The notes below the pieces were generated by a model. It saw only the letters and a program-made list of their open reading frames with translations, searched no databases and was not told the DNA's origin. Position numbers and translations under genes: made by a program. From positions 62,001 through 126,000 of the forward strand of contig JAFLBL010000003.1 in NCBI GenBank assembly GCA_017303855.1: a DNA stretch of 64,000 nt. Direction: 5' to 3'. Positions 9,069 through 16,186 of the stretch are shown here, one piece after another; position 1 is the stretch's first letter, and each line of letters begins with the position of its first letter. Source of the stretch: Chitinophagales bacterium. Its GTDB lineage: Bacteria; Bacteroidota; Bacteroidia; Chitinophagales; Chitinophagaceae.

Positions 9069-10505
9069 TTAGTCAGGTTTTATAAAAAAAGTCAGTCGTT
9101 TCAGGTTGATCAGTTGCAGGGCCATAGCTGTCACAATAGTGAGCACGGCACCTGCGCCGGTCAGTATCCAAATTGAGTGGATATACTGTTTGCCAAAGTA
9201 AAGAAAACAAAACAGGATAGCCCCGGTTAAAATATATGCTGCAATTGAGCGGCTGTCATTGCCGGTGCCTGTTTTCCGGATGCCCTGTTGCATAGTGATC
9301 AGGGCACCCGATGACTGACTGATCAGGGCACTGATTGCACAACCCAATGCCCCATAGCGGGGAATCAGGAAGAGGTTAAGCACCGTATTAAATGCAAGGG
9401 CCAAAGCGGTAATACCACAAAAGAGACGGATATGCCCGGTAGCTGTGAGTAATGTACCGTATAAATGAATCAGGCCATAGGCTATCAATACGGGGATGGT
9501 ATACTGCATGACAGCGATGGCGTGCGGCTCCTGGTTATGGTACAACAGCTGCTGCAACATGGGTGACAGCAACATCGCCACAACCGCTATGCCTGTAAAA
9601 AATAGCAATAACAGGTGCCGGCTGAACAAAAAGGTATCCTGTATCAATGGTTTATTATCGCGGTGCCGGGCAATAAAGGGCAGCAGAAAAGAAGCGAACA
9701 GGTAAGCGGCCATGTTCCCGGCATCCACCAGCCGGTAGGCACCTGCATAGATGCCGGCTTCCCAGGAACCGTTGGGATGGATCCGTTCCAGCAGGAATGC
9801 ATCGAGGCGGTTGTGTGCCATCATCAGTAATACAATCAGTCCATAAGGCCAGGCGGCTTTTAGTTGCTGTATAAAAAAACCGCGCTCCTGTGAAAAAAGA
9901 AAGCCGGATTTTTTTATCCGGAGATACACCACCGTACCCAGCAAGGCTGCCCCGGTGCTGAACAGCTGTATCCATAAAAAAACAATAATGCTGAGTTGAC
10001 CAGCAAACGGAAACAGCAACAGGCTGCCGCAGAGGAACAACATCAGTCCTTTATCTAAAACGGAAAACCAGGCATCGGCATTGAACCATTGCCGGGCGGT
10101 AATGATGGCCCGGTTGAAAAAGAAGAAAGTATTCAACACCTGTATGGCGAGCAACAACAGGAGGAGTGTCCGGTCATGTATACCGGAGAGCAGGGCCAGG
10201 AGAAGGCAGATGAAAACATATAGTATTGCCAGTCCTGTTTTCAGCAACAGAAAATTCCCGGTACGTTTGAAGTAATAATCCGGATCAGCGGCCAGTTGCC
10301 GGTTCATATAGGTGGTCAGCCCCCAATCGCCCATAAAAGAAAGCACCAGCACAAAGCCATACAGGGAAAAATAAGTTCCATAAACAGCTGCACCCTGCTG
10401 GTTCTGTACTGTACGGTCAATCCAGAAAATCCAAAGGGGTTTCACCAGCAGGTTGAGCACCAGCATAAGGCGGAGTGAGGAGTAAAACCCTGATTTCTCT
10501 TTCAT
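9069..10505 (-). CDS. Oligosaccharide flippase (Wzx/MATE-like)
   Basis: The 478-residue protein is almost entirely membrane helices (12-14), with the MATE/PST layout of Wzx flippases that move undecaprenyl-linked repeat units across the inner membrane. Pointers are the N-terminal YGTYFSLYGFVLVLSF region and the C-terminal GALGCAISALISQ stretch typical of polysaccharide biosynthesis C-terminal domains. It is the first gene of a minus-strand trio with the Wzz-like and ligase genes. No glycosyltransferases or sugar-nucleotide genes adjoin them, so the repeat unit must be built by enzymes encoded elsewhere. Confidence 0.87.
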   Translation of the reverse strand: MKEKSGFYSSLRLMLVLNLLVKPLWIFWIDRTVQNQQGAAVYGTYFSLYGFVLVLSFMGDWGLTTYMNRQLAADPDYYFKRTGNFLLLKTGLAILYVFICLLLALLSGIHDRTLLLLLLAIQVLNTFFFFNRAIITARQWFNADAWFSVLDKGLMLFLCGSLLLFPFAGQLSIIVFLWIQLFSTGAALLGTVVYLRIKKSGFLFSQERGFFIQQLKAAWPYGLIVLLMMAHNRLDAFLLERIHPNGSWEAGIYAGAYRLVDAGNMAAYLFASFLLPFIARHRDNKPLIQDTFLFSRHLLLLFFTGIAVVAMLLSPMLQQLLYHNQEPHAIAVMQYTIPVLIAYGLIHLYGTLLTATGHIRLFCGITALALAFNTVLNLFLIPRYGALGCAISALISQSSGALITMQQGIRKTGTGNDSRSIAAYILTGAILFCFLYFGKQYIHSIWILTGAGAVLTIVTAMALQLINLKRLTFFIKPD

Positions 10506-10530
10506 GTTTATGAATGACGGGTAATGAACA

Positions 10531-10995
10531 TCAGATTACTTTCACATGACGGCTGAAACTTTCTTCGAGCGAGATAAATGTTTCGGTACGTTCGATTCCT
10601 TTGATTTTTTGTAACTGGTCATGCAGTACGGAGCGGAGCTGACTGATATCCTTACAAACGATTTCAGCAAACATGCTGTAGTTACCCGTTGTATAATTCA
10701 GGCGGACGATTTCAGGAATTTTCTGGAGGTCACGGGCAACGGTATCATAAAGCGAACTCTCTTTCAGGTAAATGCCGATAAAGGCAATTACATCATACCC
10801 GAGGGCCCGCAGGTCTGCATTCAGTCTTGTACCTTTGACCACGCCCGCTTCCTGGAGTTTTTTAATCCGGACGTGAATGGTTCCTCCGGATACAAAGAGC
10901 TGTTTGCCCAGATCCGCATAAGAAATTTCCGCATTCTCCATCATGTGGTGGATAATCTGCAGATCGAGTTTGTCCAGATTCAATTTAGCTGCCAT
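10531..10995 (-). CDS. Lrp/AsnC family transcriptional regulator
   Basis: The 154-residue protein has an N-terminal helix-turn-helix (ISYADLGKQLFVSGGTIHVRIKKL, about 24-47) and a C-terminal RAM/AsnC effector domain with the GYDVIAFIGIYL and TTGNYSMFAEIV strands. These proteins form octamers that sense amino acids and regulate amino-acid metabolism. It is transcribed away from the structured RNA at 11146. The intervening AT-rich 80 nt (about 11010-11085) are the likely site of autoregulation, although I see no clean operator repeat there. Confidence 0.92.
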   Translation of the reverse strand: MAAKLNLDKLDLQIIHHMMENAEISYADLGKQLFVSGGTIHVRIKKLQEAGVVKGTRLNADLRALGYDVIAFIGIYLKESSLYDTVARDLQKIPEIVRLNYTTGNYSMFAEIVCKDISQLRSVLHDQLQKIKGIERTETFISLEESFSRHVKVI

Positions 10996-11079
10996 TTTGG
11001 GGTTCGTTTTTTATAATTATTCAATAAATCTACATAATTTTTGAATATTATCTATACTTTTAAAATATTTATTAGATAA

Positions 11080-11112
11080 TTTGGAACGAAAACAGATTGC
11101 GCCGTACATTTG
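11080..11112 (+). promoter_or_regulatory. Bacteroidota-type promoter for the tRNA-like RNA
   Basis: TTTG at 11080-11083 (-33 element) and TACATTTG at 11105-11112 (perfect TAnnTTTG -7 element) are separated by 21 nt, within the expected range. The start site would be near 11117, about 30 nt before the cloverleaf. The only downstream unit before the terminator is the structured RNA. Confidence 0.6.
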
Positions 11113-11145
11113 TATCAGCAACGAAAGAAATAGTTCTTCTTACAC

Positions 11146-11317
11146 TGTGGGGTGATGAAATTTTTGGCAGACATGCCCTCTTGTCTCGGGGGTGGAGGTA
11201 ACAGGATAAATATAGCATAGAGCCGCTTGGGTAGCAATATCCGGGCGACCAGGGTCGACCACTGAACTTTGTGCTACAACTAACTGCTCCGTGGAGGTTC
11301 GATCCCTCCCCCTACAG
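11146..11317 (+). ncRNA. tRNA-like RNA with complete cloverleaf and a 100-nt variable region
   Basis: The 172-nt segment folds as a class II-type cloverleaf. The acceptor stem TGTGGGG (11146-11152) pairs with CCCTACA (11310-11316), seven pairs with one G-T. Linker TG follows, then a 3-bp D stem ATG/CAT (11155-11157, 11172-11174) with a loop containing GG. The anticodon arm is CCCTC/GGGGG (11176-11180, 11188-11192) with loop TTGTCTC, and the T arm is GGAGG/CCTCC (11293-11297, 11305-11309) with loop TTCGATC. The 3-bp D stem and GGCAGA resemble tRNA-Leu, yet positions 34-36 read GTC (Asp). Between anticodon and T stems lie 100 nt closed by GGAG/CTCC (11194-11197, 11287-11290) and containing GTAGCA/TGCTAC (11231-11236, 11272-11277). 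CCA is not encoded. A promoter and a strong terminator frame it. It could be a decoding tRNA, a processed tRNA or a tRNA-mimic regulator; function is unknown. Confidence 0.7.
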
Positions 11318-11320
11318 CTT

Positions 11321-11362
11321 ATAGTCCGGAGTCTCCCGTAGGGGACTCCGGACTATTTTTTT
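11321..11362 (+). terminator. Strong intrinsic terminator of the tRNA-like RNA
   Basis: ATAGTCCGGAGTC (11321-11333) pairs perfectly with GACTCCGGACTAT (11344-11356). The stem continues as CCC/GGG around a GTA loop after a single bulged T and is followed by a run of T. It begins four nucleotides after the discriminator base of the cloverleaf. Confidence 0.85.
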
Positions 11363-11427
11363 GTCCTCTCCCGTAGGGGACTCCGGACTATTTTTTTTGT
11401 CCTCTCCCGCAGGGGACTCCGGACTAT
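11332..11427 (+). repeat. Three tandem 35-36 bp copies of the terminator right half
   Basis: Units begin at 11332, 11367 and 11403, each reading TCTCCCG(T/C)AGGGGACTCC followed by GGACTAT; the first two carry a T-run and GTCC. Only the first unit has the matching left arm, so that one left arm (11321-11333) could pair with any of three right arms. The array ends about 40 nt before the promoter of the first DUF3078 gene. Confidence 0.85.
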
Positions 11428-11470
11428 AACTTTCAGGCTATCCTTCCGGGTTATAGTTCCTGTCAATGAT

Positions 11471-11478
11471 TACCTTTG
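11471..11478 (+). promoter_or_regulatory. -7 promoter element of the first DUF3078 gene
   Basis: TACCTTTG matches TAnnTTTG exactly and lies 24 nt before the ATG at 11502, which supports that start over the upstream in-frame ATG at 11466. No clear -33 element is visible. Confidence 0.5.
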
Positions 11479-11501
11479 TTCCCATAACCAATAAATCCTG
11501 T

Positions 11502-12425
11502 ATGCGTAAAGTTATTGCCCTTATCCTGTTTGCCATTCCCTTATCGGCAATGGCCCAGGATGGCACCATGAAAGCCCTGCGGACTGAATCTGAACGAACC
11601 ATTAAAAAAGAAGCGGATACCAGTAAACGTGTCTGGCGCCGGGGTGGTGTGTATGGTATCAATTTATCACAGGGTTCACTGAGTAACTGGGCCGCGGGTG
11701 GTGATGATTTCTCACTCTCGGTAAACTCATTGCTGAGTCTTTACGCTTTTTATAAAAAAGACAAACACAGCTGGGACAATACCTTTGATTTTAATATTGG
11801 GTATGTAAATACGACCAGTCTCGGTGGCCGTAAAAATGATGACCGGTTTGATTTCCTGTCCAAATACGGGCATGCCCTGAATCCAAAGCTCAACCTGACC
11901 GTGCTGGCCAACCTCCGCTCACAGTTGTTTAAAGGCTATACGTATCCGGGTAATGTAAAAACATTTTCCTCTGCCTTTATGGCGCCGGGTTACCTGCTCA
12001 CGAGTCTCGGTCTGGATTATAAACCGAAAAAGAACCTGTCCATCTTCCTTTCCCCCGTAACAGCCCGTTGGGTAATCGTTCGTGATACGGCCTTGTCGAA
12101 TAAAGGTCTTTATGGCGTTACACCGGGAAAAAAATCAAACCTGGAGTTCGGTGCATTTGCCACCATTAACTACATGAAGGAGATTAATAAAAACGTGACG
12201 TATAAGAGCCGTCTTGATCTGTTCTCCAATTACCGGAACAATCCGCAGAATATCGACATTTTCATGTCCAATATTCTGAATGCCAAACTGGGCAAAGTTC
12301 TTTCCATGAGCTGGAGCCTTGACTTTATCTATGATGATGATGTTCGTCTCTTTGGTAAAAACCAACGCTCCGCCGCCTTACAGGTCAAATCGCTGGTCGG
12401 ACTGGGTTTCCTGGTACGTTTCTGA
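11502..12425 (+). CDS. DUF3078 domain-containing protein (copy 1)
   Basis: The 307-residue protein starts with a signal peptide (MRKVIALILFAIPLSAMAQ) and then has a repeating beta-strand pattern of about 290 residues ending in GLGFLVRF, as in outer-membrane beta-barrels. The motifs LSQGSLSNWAAGGDDFSLS and KHSWDNTFDFNIGYVNTTSLG are hallmarks of DUF3078, a Bacteroidota family of unknown function. It is closely similar along its whole length to the protein at 13824-14753, so the two are tandem paralogues separated by a repeat array. I chose the ATG at 11502 because it begins the signal peptide and follows a -7 element. Confidence 0.9.
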   Translation: MRKVIALILFAIPLSAMAQDGTMKALRTESERTIKKEADTSKRVWRRGGVYGINLSQGSLSNWAAGGDDFSLSVNSLLSLYAFYKKDKHSWDNTFDFNIGYVNTTSLGGRKNDDRFDFLSKYGHALNPKLNLTVLANLRSQLFKGYTYPGNVKTFSSAFMAPGYLLTSLGLDYKPKKNLSIFLSPVTARWVIVRDTALSNKGLYGVTPGKKSNLEFGAFATINYMKEINKNVTYKSRLDLFSNYRNNPQNIDIFMSNILNAKLGKVLSMSWSLDFIYDDDVRLFGKNQRSAALQVKSLVGLGFLVRF

Positions 12426-12488
12426 TGATGAAGGTGTAAAGAGAAGGGAAGTCGATAAACTGAATTCCTGTTATTAAAATGATACTGT

Positions 12489-12582
12489 CCGGGCAGCATT
12501 CTGCTGCCCGGATTTATTCTGTCGCTTTCAGCGACAACGAAAAGACTAATAGTAGTTGCTCAACGAGGCTTTCAGCCTCGTT
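12489..12582 (-). repeat. REP-like triple-hairpin element, copy 1 (inverted)
   Basis: This 94-bp element has three stem-loops in a row: CCGGGCAGCA/TGCTGCCCGG (12489-12511), GTCGCT/AGCGAC (12521-12535) and AACGAGGCT/AGCCTCGTT (12562-12582), each with a TTC loop. It is the reverse complement, in order and sequence, of the elements at 12851 and 13450. The last two copies are more alike in their spacers than either is to this one. It lies about 60 bp after the DUF3078 stop and could end that transcript. Confidence 0.85.
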
Positions 12583-12648
12583 TGTAATAATATGGGTGCA
12601 GGTATAAACGTTTGGCTTGCTTTTCTTATTCAAAAAAGGTCTGACAGA

Positions 12649-13449
12649 ATGACGAGTATGCATTTACGCCTGATGAGGCAATCGACCCTGCGTTTACGTT
12701 GCAAGAAAGGAAATCCCGGGTATTGGTTCCTGATATTTTAATACAACGAGGCTGAAAGACGAGTACACATTTATGCCTGATGAGGCAATGACCACCACGT
12801 TTACGTTGCAAGAAAGGAAATCCCGGGTATTGGTTCCTGATATTTTAATACAACGAGGCTGAAAGCCTCGTTTAGCATTTTTGCAACATTTCGTATGTCG
12901 CTGAAAGCGACAGAATAGCACCAGGCAGCAGGATGCTGCCCGGTACGGCAATGGACCCCGCTTTTACGTTGCAATGAAGGAAATATCAGTTTATTGATTA
13001 ACGGAATTTGAATACAACGAGGCTGAAAGACGAGTACACATTTATGCCTGATGAGGCAATGGCCCCTGCGTTTACGTTGCAATGAAGGAAATACCAGTTT
13101 ATTGGTTCACGGAATTTAGAATGCAACGAGGCTGATAGACGAGTACACATTTACGCCTGATGAGGCAATGACCACCACGTTTACGTTGCAAGAAAGGGAA
13201 TACCAGTTTATTGATTCACGGAATTTAGAATGCAACGAGGCTGAAAGACGAGTACACATTTATGCCTGATGAGGCATTGACCACCTCGTTTACATTGCAC
13301 GGAAGGAAATACCAGTTTATTGGTTCACGGAATTTAGAATGCAACGAGGCTGAAAGACGAGTACACATTTATGCCTGATGAGGCATTGACCACCACGTTT
13401 ACGTTGCACGGAAGGAAATATCAGTTTATTGGTTCACGGAATTTGAATA
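12649..13449 (+). repeat. 109-bp tandem repeat array
   Basis: Units begin with CAACGAGGCTGAAAGACGAG at 12744, 13015, 13124, 13233 and 13342 (period 107-109 bp). Partial units lie at 12649-12743 and 12945-13014, and one triple-hairpin element interrupts the array at 12851-12944. Each unit keeps the hairpin TGCCT-gatg-AGGCA and the words ACGTTGCA and CAGTTTATTGG. The start of each unit is a broken version of the CGAGGCT hairpin, with the right arm replaced, so the array seems to have grown from a damaged REP element. Reading frames across it only translate the repeat; I see no gene. Confidence 0.9.
12851..12944 (+). repeat. REP-like triple-hairpin element, copy 2
   Basis: Hairpins AACGAGGCT/AGCCTCGTT (12852-12872) and GTCGCT/AGCGAC (12897-12911) have GAA loops; the third, ACCAGGCAGCA/TGCTGCCCGGT (12920-12944), has a GGA loop and one mismatch. 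It is 94 bp long and nearly identical to copy 3, and it sits inside the tandem array. Confidence 0.85.
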
Positions 13450-13543
13450 CAACGAGGCTGAAAGCCTCGTTTAGCATTTTTGCAGCATTTCGTATGTCGC
13501 TGAAAGCGACAGAATAGCACCGGGCAGCAGGATGCTGCCCGGT
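13450..13543 (+). repeat. REP-like triple-hairpin element, copy 3
   Basis: Same order and length as copy 2, with the third hairpin perfect: ACCGGGCAGCA-GGA-TGCTGCCCGGT at 13519-13543. It closes the tandem array. Bases 13544-13735 downstream carry no gene that I can support. Confidence 0.85.
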
Positions 13544-13735
13544 ACGTGACAAACAGATGATGTAATTTGCTGTAACTGCTGCCACTGATGTTGAACCGGC
13601 ATTATTATGACTCCTTTCCTCTATCTGTAACTGCCTGAAAGTAAATTCACTGCTTTCAGGAACCGGGTATGCTCCCATGAATTATGACTTGAGACGGCTG
13701 ACTGTTTTAACATCTTCTTTATACTATAATTTCCC

Positions 13736-13765
13736 TTTGTCTGTTTACACAGTATTCTATCTTTG
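13736..13765 (+). promoter_or_regulatory. Promoter of the second DUF3078 gene
   Basis: TTTG (13736-13739) and TATCTTTG (13758-13765) are 18 nt apart and match the Bacteroidota -33/-7 consensus. The predicted start gives a leader of about 50 nt before the ATG at 13824. Confidence 0.6.
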
Positions 13766-13823
13766 CACTATCCTCTGAAAAACAACGGAACAAACCAATC
13801 CACATCACACGAACCACACACGA

Positions 13824-14753
13824 ATGAAGAGGTCTGTTTTATTGTTTTTACTGATCACCAGTAACGCCGCCTTATTTGCACAGGATGCGATTGTACGTAA
13901 ACTGCAGCAGGAGTCCCTGCGTCAGATCAAACGCGACATTCCGGATACCAGCAAAAAAGCCTGGGTAAAAGGTGGCGCCTATTCACTCAGCATCGGCCAG
14001 GGCAGTCAGAGTAACTGGGCGGCGGGCGGAGATGATTTTTCATTTACAGTCAATACTACTTTGCGCCTCTATAGTTTTTTCAAAAAAAAGAAACACAGCT
14101 GGGACAATACACTTGATATCAGTTTTGGCTATATCAATACCACCAGCCTCGGCAGCCGTAAAAATGATGATCGTTTTGACCTGATGTCGAAATACGGACT
14201 CTCCCTGAATAAAAAATTCAACCTGGCTACCCTGGTGAATTTCCGCTCTCAATTCCTGAAAGGATATACCTACCCGAATAATGTAAAAACATTTGCTTCC
14301 GCTTTTTTATCACCCGCCTACCTGGTCATCAGCCAGGGTGTTGATTACAAACCCACGATAGAATTATCCATCTTTGTTTCTCCGGTTACTTCCCGTTGGG
14401 TATTTGTTATTGACAGTACACTGGCGGCCAAAGGAGAATACGGGGTCAAACTGAATACACACAGCATCAACCAGAACGGGGCTTTTGCCACAATCGGCTA
14501 CCAGAAAGCTTTTAATAAAATGGTTTCCTATAAAAGCCGCCTGGATTTATTCTCCAACTACAAAAAAGATCCGCAGAATGTGGATGTATTCATGACCAAT
14601 ACTTTTTCCGCAAAAGTAGCCCGCATCATCGCCTTCAGCTGGAATGTGGACATGGTCTATGATGATGATGTACGACTCTTCGGCCCGGATAATACATCGC
14701 CGGGTCTGCAATTCAAATCGATTATTGGTATCGGACTTCAGGTGAAGATTTAG
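13824..14753 (+). CDS. DUF3078 domain-containing protein (copy 2)
   Basis: The 309-residue protein has a signal peptide (MKRSVLLFLLITSNAALFAQ) and the same beta-rich body as copy 1, sharing SNWAAGGDDFSF, KKHSWDNT, YINTTSLGSRKNDDRFD and DPQNVDVFMTN. It should be an outer-membrane barrel of unknown function. It has its own promoter. Divergence from copy 1 is spread over the whole length and no stop codons interrupt either copy, so both look functional rather than recently duplicated. Confidence 0.9.
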   Translation: MKRSVLLFLLITSNAALFAQDAIVRKLQQESLRQIKRDIPDTSKKAWVKGGAYSLSIGQGSQSNWAAGGDDFSFTVNTTLRLYSFFKKKKHSWDNTLDISFGYINTTSLGSRKNDDRFDLMSKYGLSLNKKFNLATLVNFRSQFLKGYTYPNNVKTFASAFLSPAYLVISQGVDYKPTIELSIFVSPVTSRWVFVIDSTLAAKGEYGVKLNTHSINQNGAFATIGYQKAFNKMVSYKSRLDLFSNYKKDPQNVDVFMTNTFSAKVARIIAFSWNVDMVYDDDVRLFGPDNTSPGLQFKSIIGIGLQVKI

Positions 14754-14819
14754 TAGATAGTTAATACAAAAGATATAACCGGCCTTACGACTAATGACTA
14801 TCGACTAAAGACTATCGAC

Positions 14820-14827
14820 TATCTTTG
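14820..14827 (+). promoter_or_regulatory. -7 promoter element directly before trmB
   Basis: TATCTTTG ends six nucleotides before the ATG at 14834, so the transcript would be leaderless or nearly so. It lies at the end of a short decayed direct repeat (ACGACTAATGACTATCGACT and relatives, 14787-14822). Confidence 0.5.
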
Positions 14828-14833
14828 TCCGCT

Positions 14834-15544
14834 ATGGGCCAGAAGAAACTTGTCCGCTTTGCGGAAATCGAAACCTTTAAGAATGTACTTCAGTTTCCCC
14901 AGGATATCGCCGGAAAGTGGAATGCCTTTTTCGGGAATACTCATCCTGTTACCCTTGAACTGGCTTGTGGCAAGGGAGAGTACGCGTTGGGACTGGGGCG
15001 GATGTATCCGGAACGCAACTTTCTCGGGGTGGACCTGAAAGGGAACCGGATCTGGGTGGGTGCCAAAAAAGCGATAAAAGAAAACCTGGTCAATGTGGGT
15101 TTTCTCCGGACCCAGATTGACCTGATTGCCACTTATTTTGCCCCGGGCGAAGTGGAAGAGATCTGGATCACTTTTCCCGACCCCCAATTACGCCTCTCTA
15201 AAGCCAAAAAAAGGCTGACCCATCCAAAATTCCTTCGTTTATACCAACAATTCCTGTCTCCCGGTGGTTGTATAAATCTGAAAACAGACAGCCCGGATCT
15301 ATATCGCTTTACCCGGTTGGTGATTGATTTGTATGGTTGCCGGCTATTGGCCGATAGTGATGATGTATATAGTCAGTCCGATGTAAGTGATGAACTTCGT
15401 ATTAAAACGCACTACGAATCACTGGATATTGCCGGCAGTAACCGGATTCACTATCTCCGGTTTAGTTTGCCGGAGCACCTGGGCGACCAGGAAAAAGACC
15501 AGCTGTTAAAAGACAAGTTAGCGGAATATGAAACAACTGACTGA
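14834..15544 (+). CDS. trmB: tRNA (guanine-N7)-methyltransferase
   Basis: This 236-residue SAM-dependent enzyme methylates N7 of G46 in the variable loop of tRNAs. The SAM-binding motif LELACGKGEYALGLG is at about 43-57, FLGVDLKGNRIWVGAKKA follows near 65-82, and the TrmB signature ITFPDPQ near residue 114. The family is about 210-240 residues, so it is complete. I use the ATG at 14834; a TTG at 14825 is in frame but overlaps the -7 element. The next gene begins inside its last codons. Its substrate position being the tRNA variable loop is notable given the RNA 3.5 kb upstream, but I see no direct link. Confidence 0.95.
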   Translation: MGQKKLVRFAEIETFKNVLQFPQDIAGKWNAFFGNTHPVTLELACGKGEYALGLGRMYPERNFLGVDLKGNRIWVGAKKAIKENLVNVGFLRTQIDLIATYFAPGEVEEIWITFPDPQLRLSKAKKRLTHPKFLRLYQQFLSPGGCINLKTDSPDLYRFTRLVIDLYGCRLLADSDDVYSQSDVSDELRIKTHYESLDIAGSNRIHYLRFSLPEHLGDQEKDQLLKDKLAEYETTD

Positions 15545-15731
15545 AGGTATACACTATTACATGAATGATGACGGCCTGATCGTTTTCACCGCACAGTACC
15601 ATCTTGAAAAAGGGTTCTGCTGCGGCAACGGATGCAGTCATTGCCCCTTCAGCTATGAAAATGTTCCCGAACCCCGCCGTTCTGCCCTGATGGAAAGAAA
15701 AGAGAATACGCCTCCTGATCACCATCCATAA
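15528..15731 (+). CDS. DUF5522 domain-containing small cysteine-rich protein
   Basis: The 67-residue protein contains CCGNGCSHCPF (31-41), the four-cysteine signature of DUF5522, which suggests a metal-binding site. The function of the family is unknown. The start overlaps the last 17 nt of trmB in another frame, so the two are probably translationally coupled. The C-terminal 20 residues are polar and probably flexible. Confidence 0.85.
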   Translation: MKQLTEGIHYYMNDDGLIVFTAQYHLEKGFCCGNGCSHCPFSYENVPEPRRSALMERKENTPPDHHP

Positions 15732-15760
15732 TTCTTACAGGCTTTTCTTATCTTCATTGC

Positions 15761-16138
15761 ATGCCTTCCCGGAAATCAGCCGAAAAATTAAAAACCGTCA
15801 GACCGTCGGGTACTGCAGATGAAAATTTTTTCTCCCTGGTCTATGAAGTGACACGCCAGATTCCCCGGGGACGCGTAACTTCCTATGGCGCTATCGCCGC
15901 TGCACTGGGCGCTAAATCATCAGCCAGAATGGTGGGATGGGCCATGAACGGATGTCACCGGATAAAACCCAAAGTACCGGCTCACCGGGTTGTAAACCGG
16001 AATGGAATGCTGACAGGTAAATTTCATTTTGATCCGCCGGAAAGAATGGAAGAACTGCTGAAGAAAGAAGGAGTAAAGGTAAAGAATGACCAGGTGGTGG
16101 AGTTTAAGAAGTTGTTTTGGGATCCGGGGGAGGGTTGA
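15761..16138 (+). CDS. Alkyltransferase-like protein (MGMT family lacking the catalytic cysteine)
   Basis: The 125-residue protein matches the DNA-binding domain of O6-alkylguanine-DNA alkyltransferases: PRGRVTSYGAIAAALG, the recognition helix with SARMVGWAMNG, then the active-site region. The reactive cysteine of the PCHR motif is replaced by alanine (PAHRVVNRNG, about residue 75). This is the definition of alkyltransferase-like (ATL) proteins, which bind alkylated guanine without repairing it and route the lesion to nucleotide excision repair. It lies 29 nt after the DUF5522 gene on the same strand. Confidence 0.85.
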   Translation: MPSRKSAEKLKTVRPSGTADENFFSLVYEVTRQIPRGRVTSYGAIAAALGAKSSARMVGWAMNGCHRIKPKVPAHRVVNRNGMLTGKFHFDPPERMEELLKKEGVKVKNDQVVEFKKLFWDPGEG

Positions 16139-16186
16139 GTTGTTTAGGTGTTGAGTTGTTTAGTTGTTTAAATTGATCCTGTTTAT

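Noticed and set aside
11198..11286. Group I intron within a tRNA
   Set aside because: The insert of about 90 nt is too short for the catalytic core, and it lies in the variable arm rather than the anticodon loop.
11146..11317. tmRNA
   Set aside because: It is half the usual length, has an anticodon arm and D arm, and no resume-codon reading frame or tag peptide ending in ALAA is visible.
12649..13449. Possible CRISPR array
   Set aside because: The whole unit of about 109 bp is repeated with no unique spacers, and there are no cas genes in the window.
12556..13678. Open frames of 60-93 codons across the tandem repeats, all with similar peptides
   Set aside because: They translate the 109-bp unit and the hairpins, have no start context, and the same peptide recurs out of order as the repeat does.
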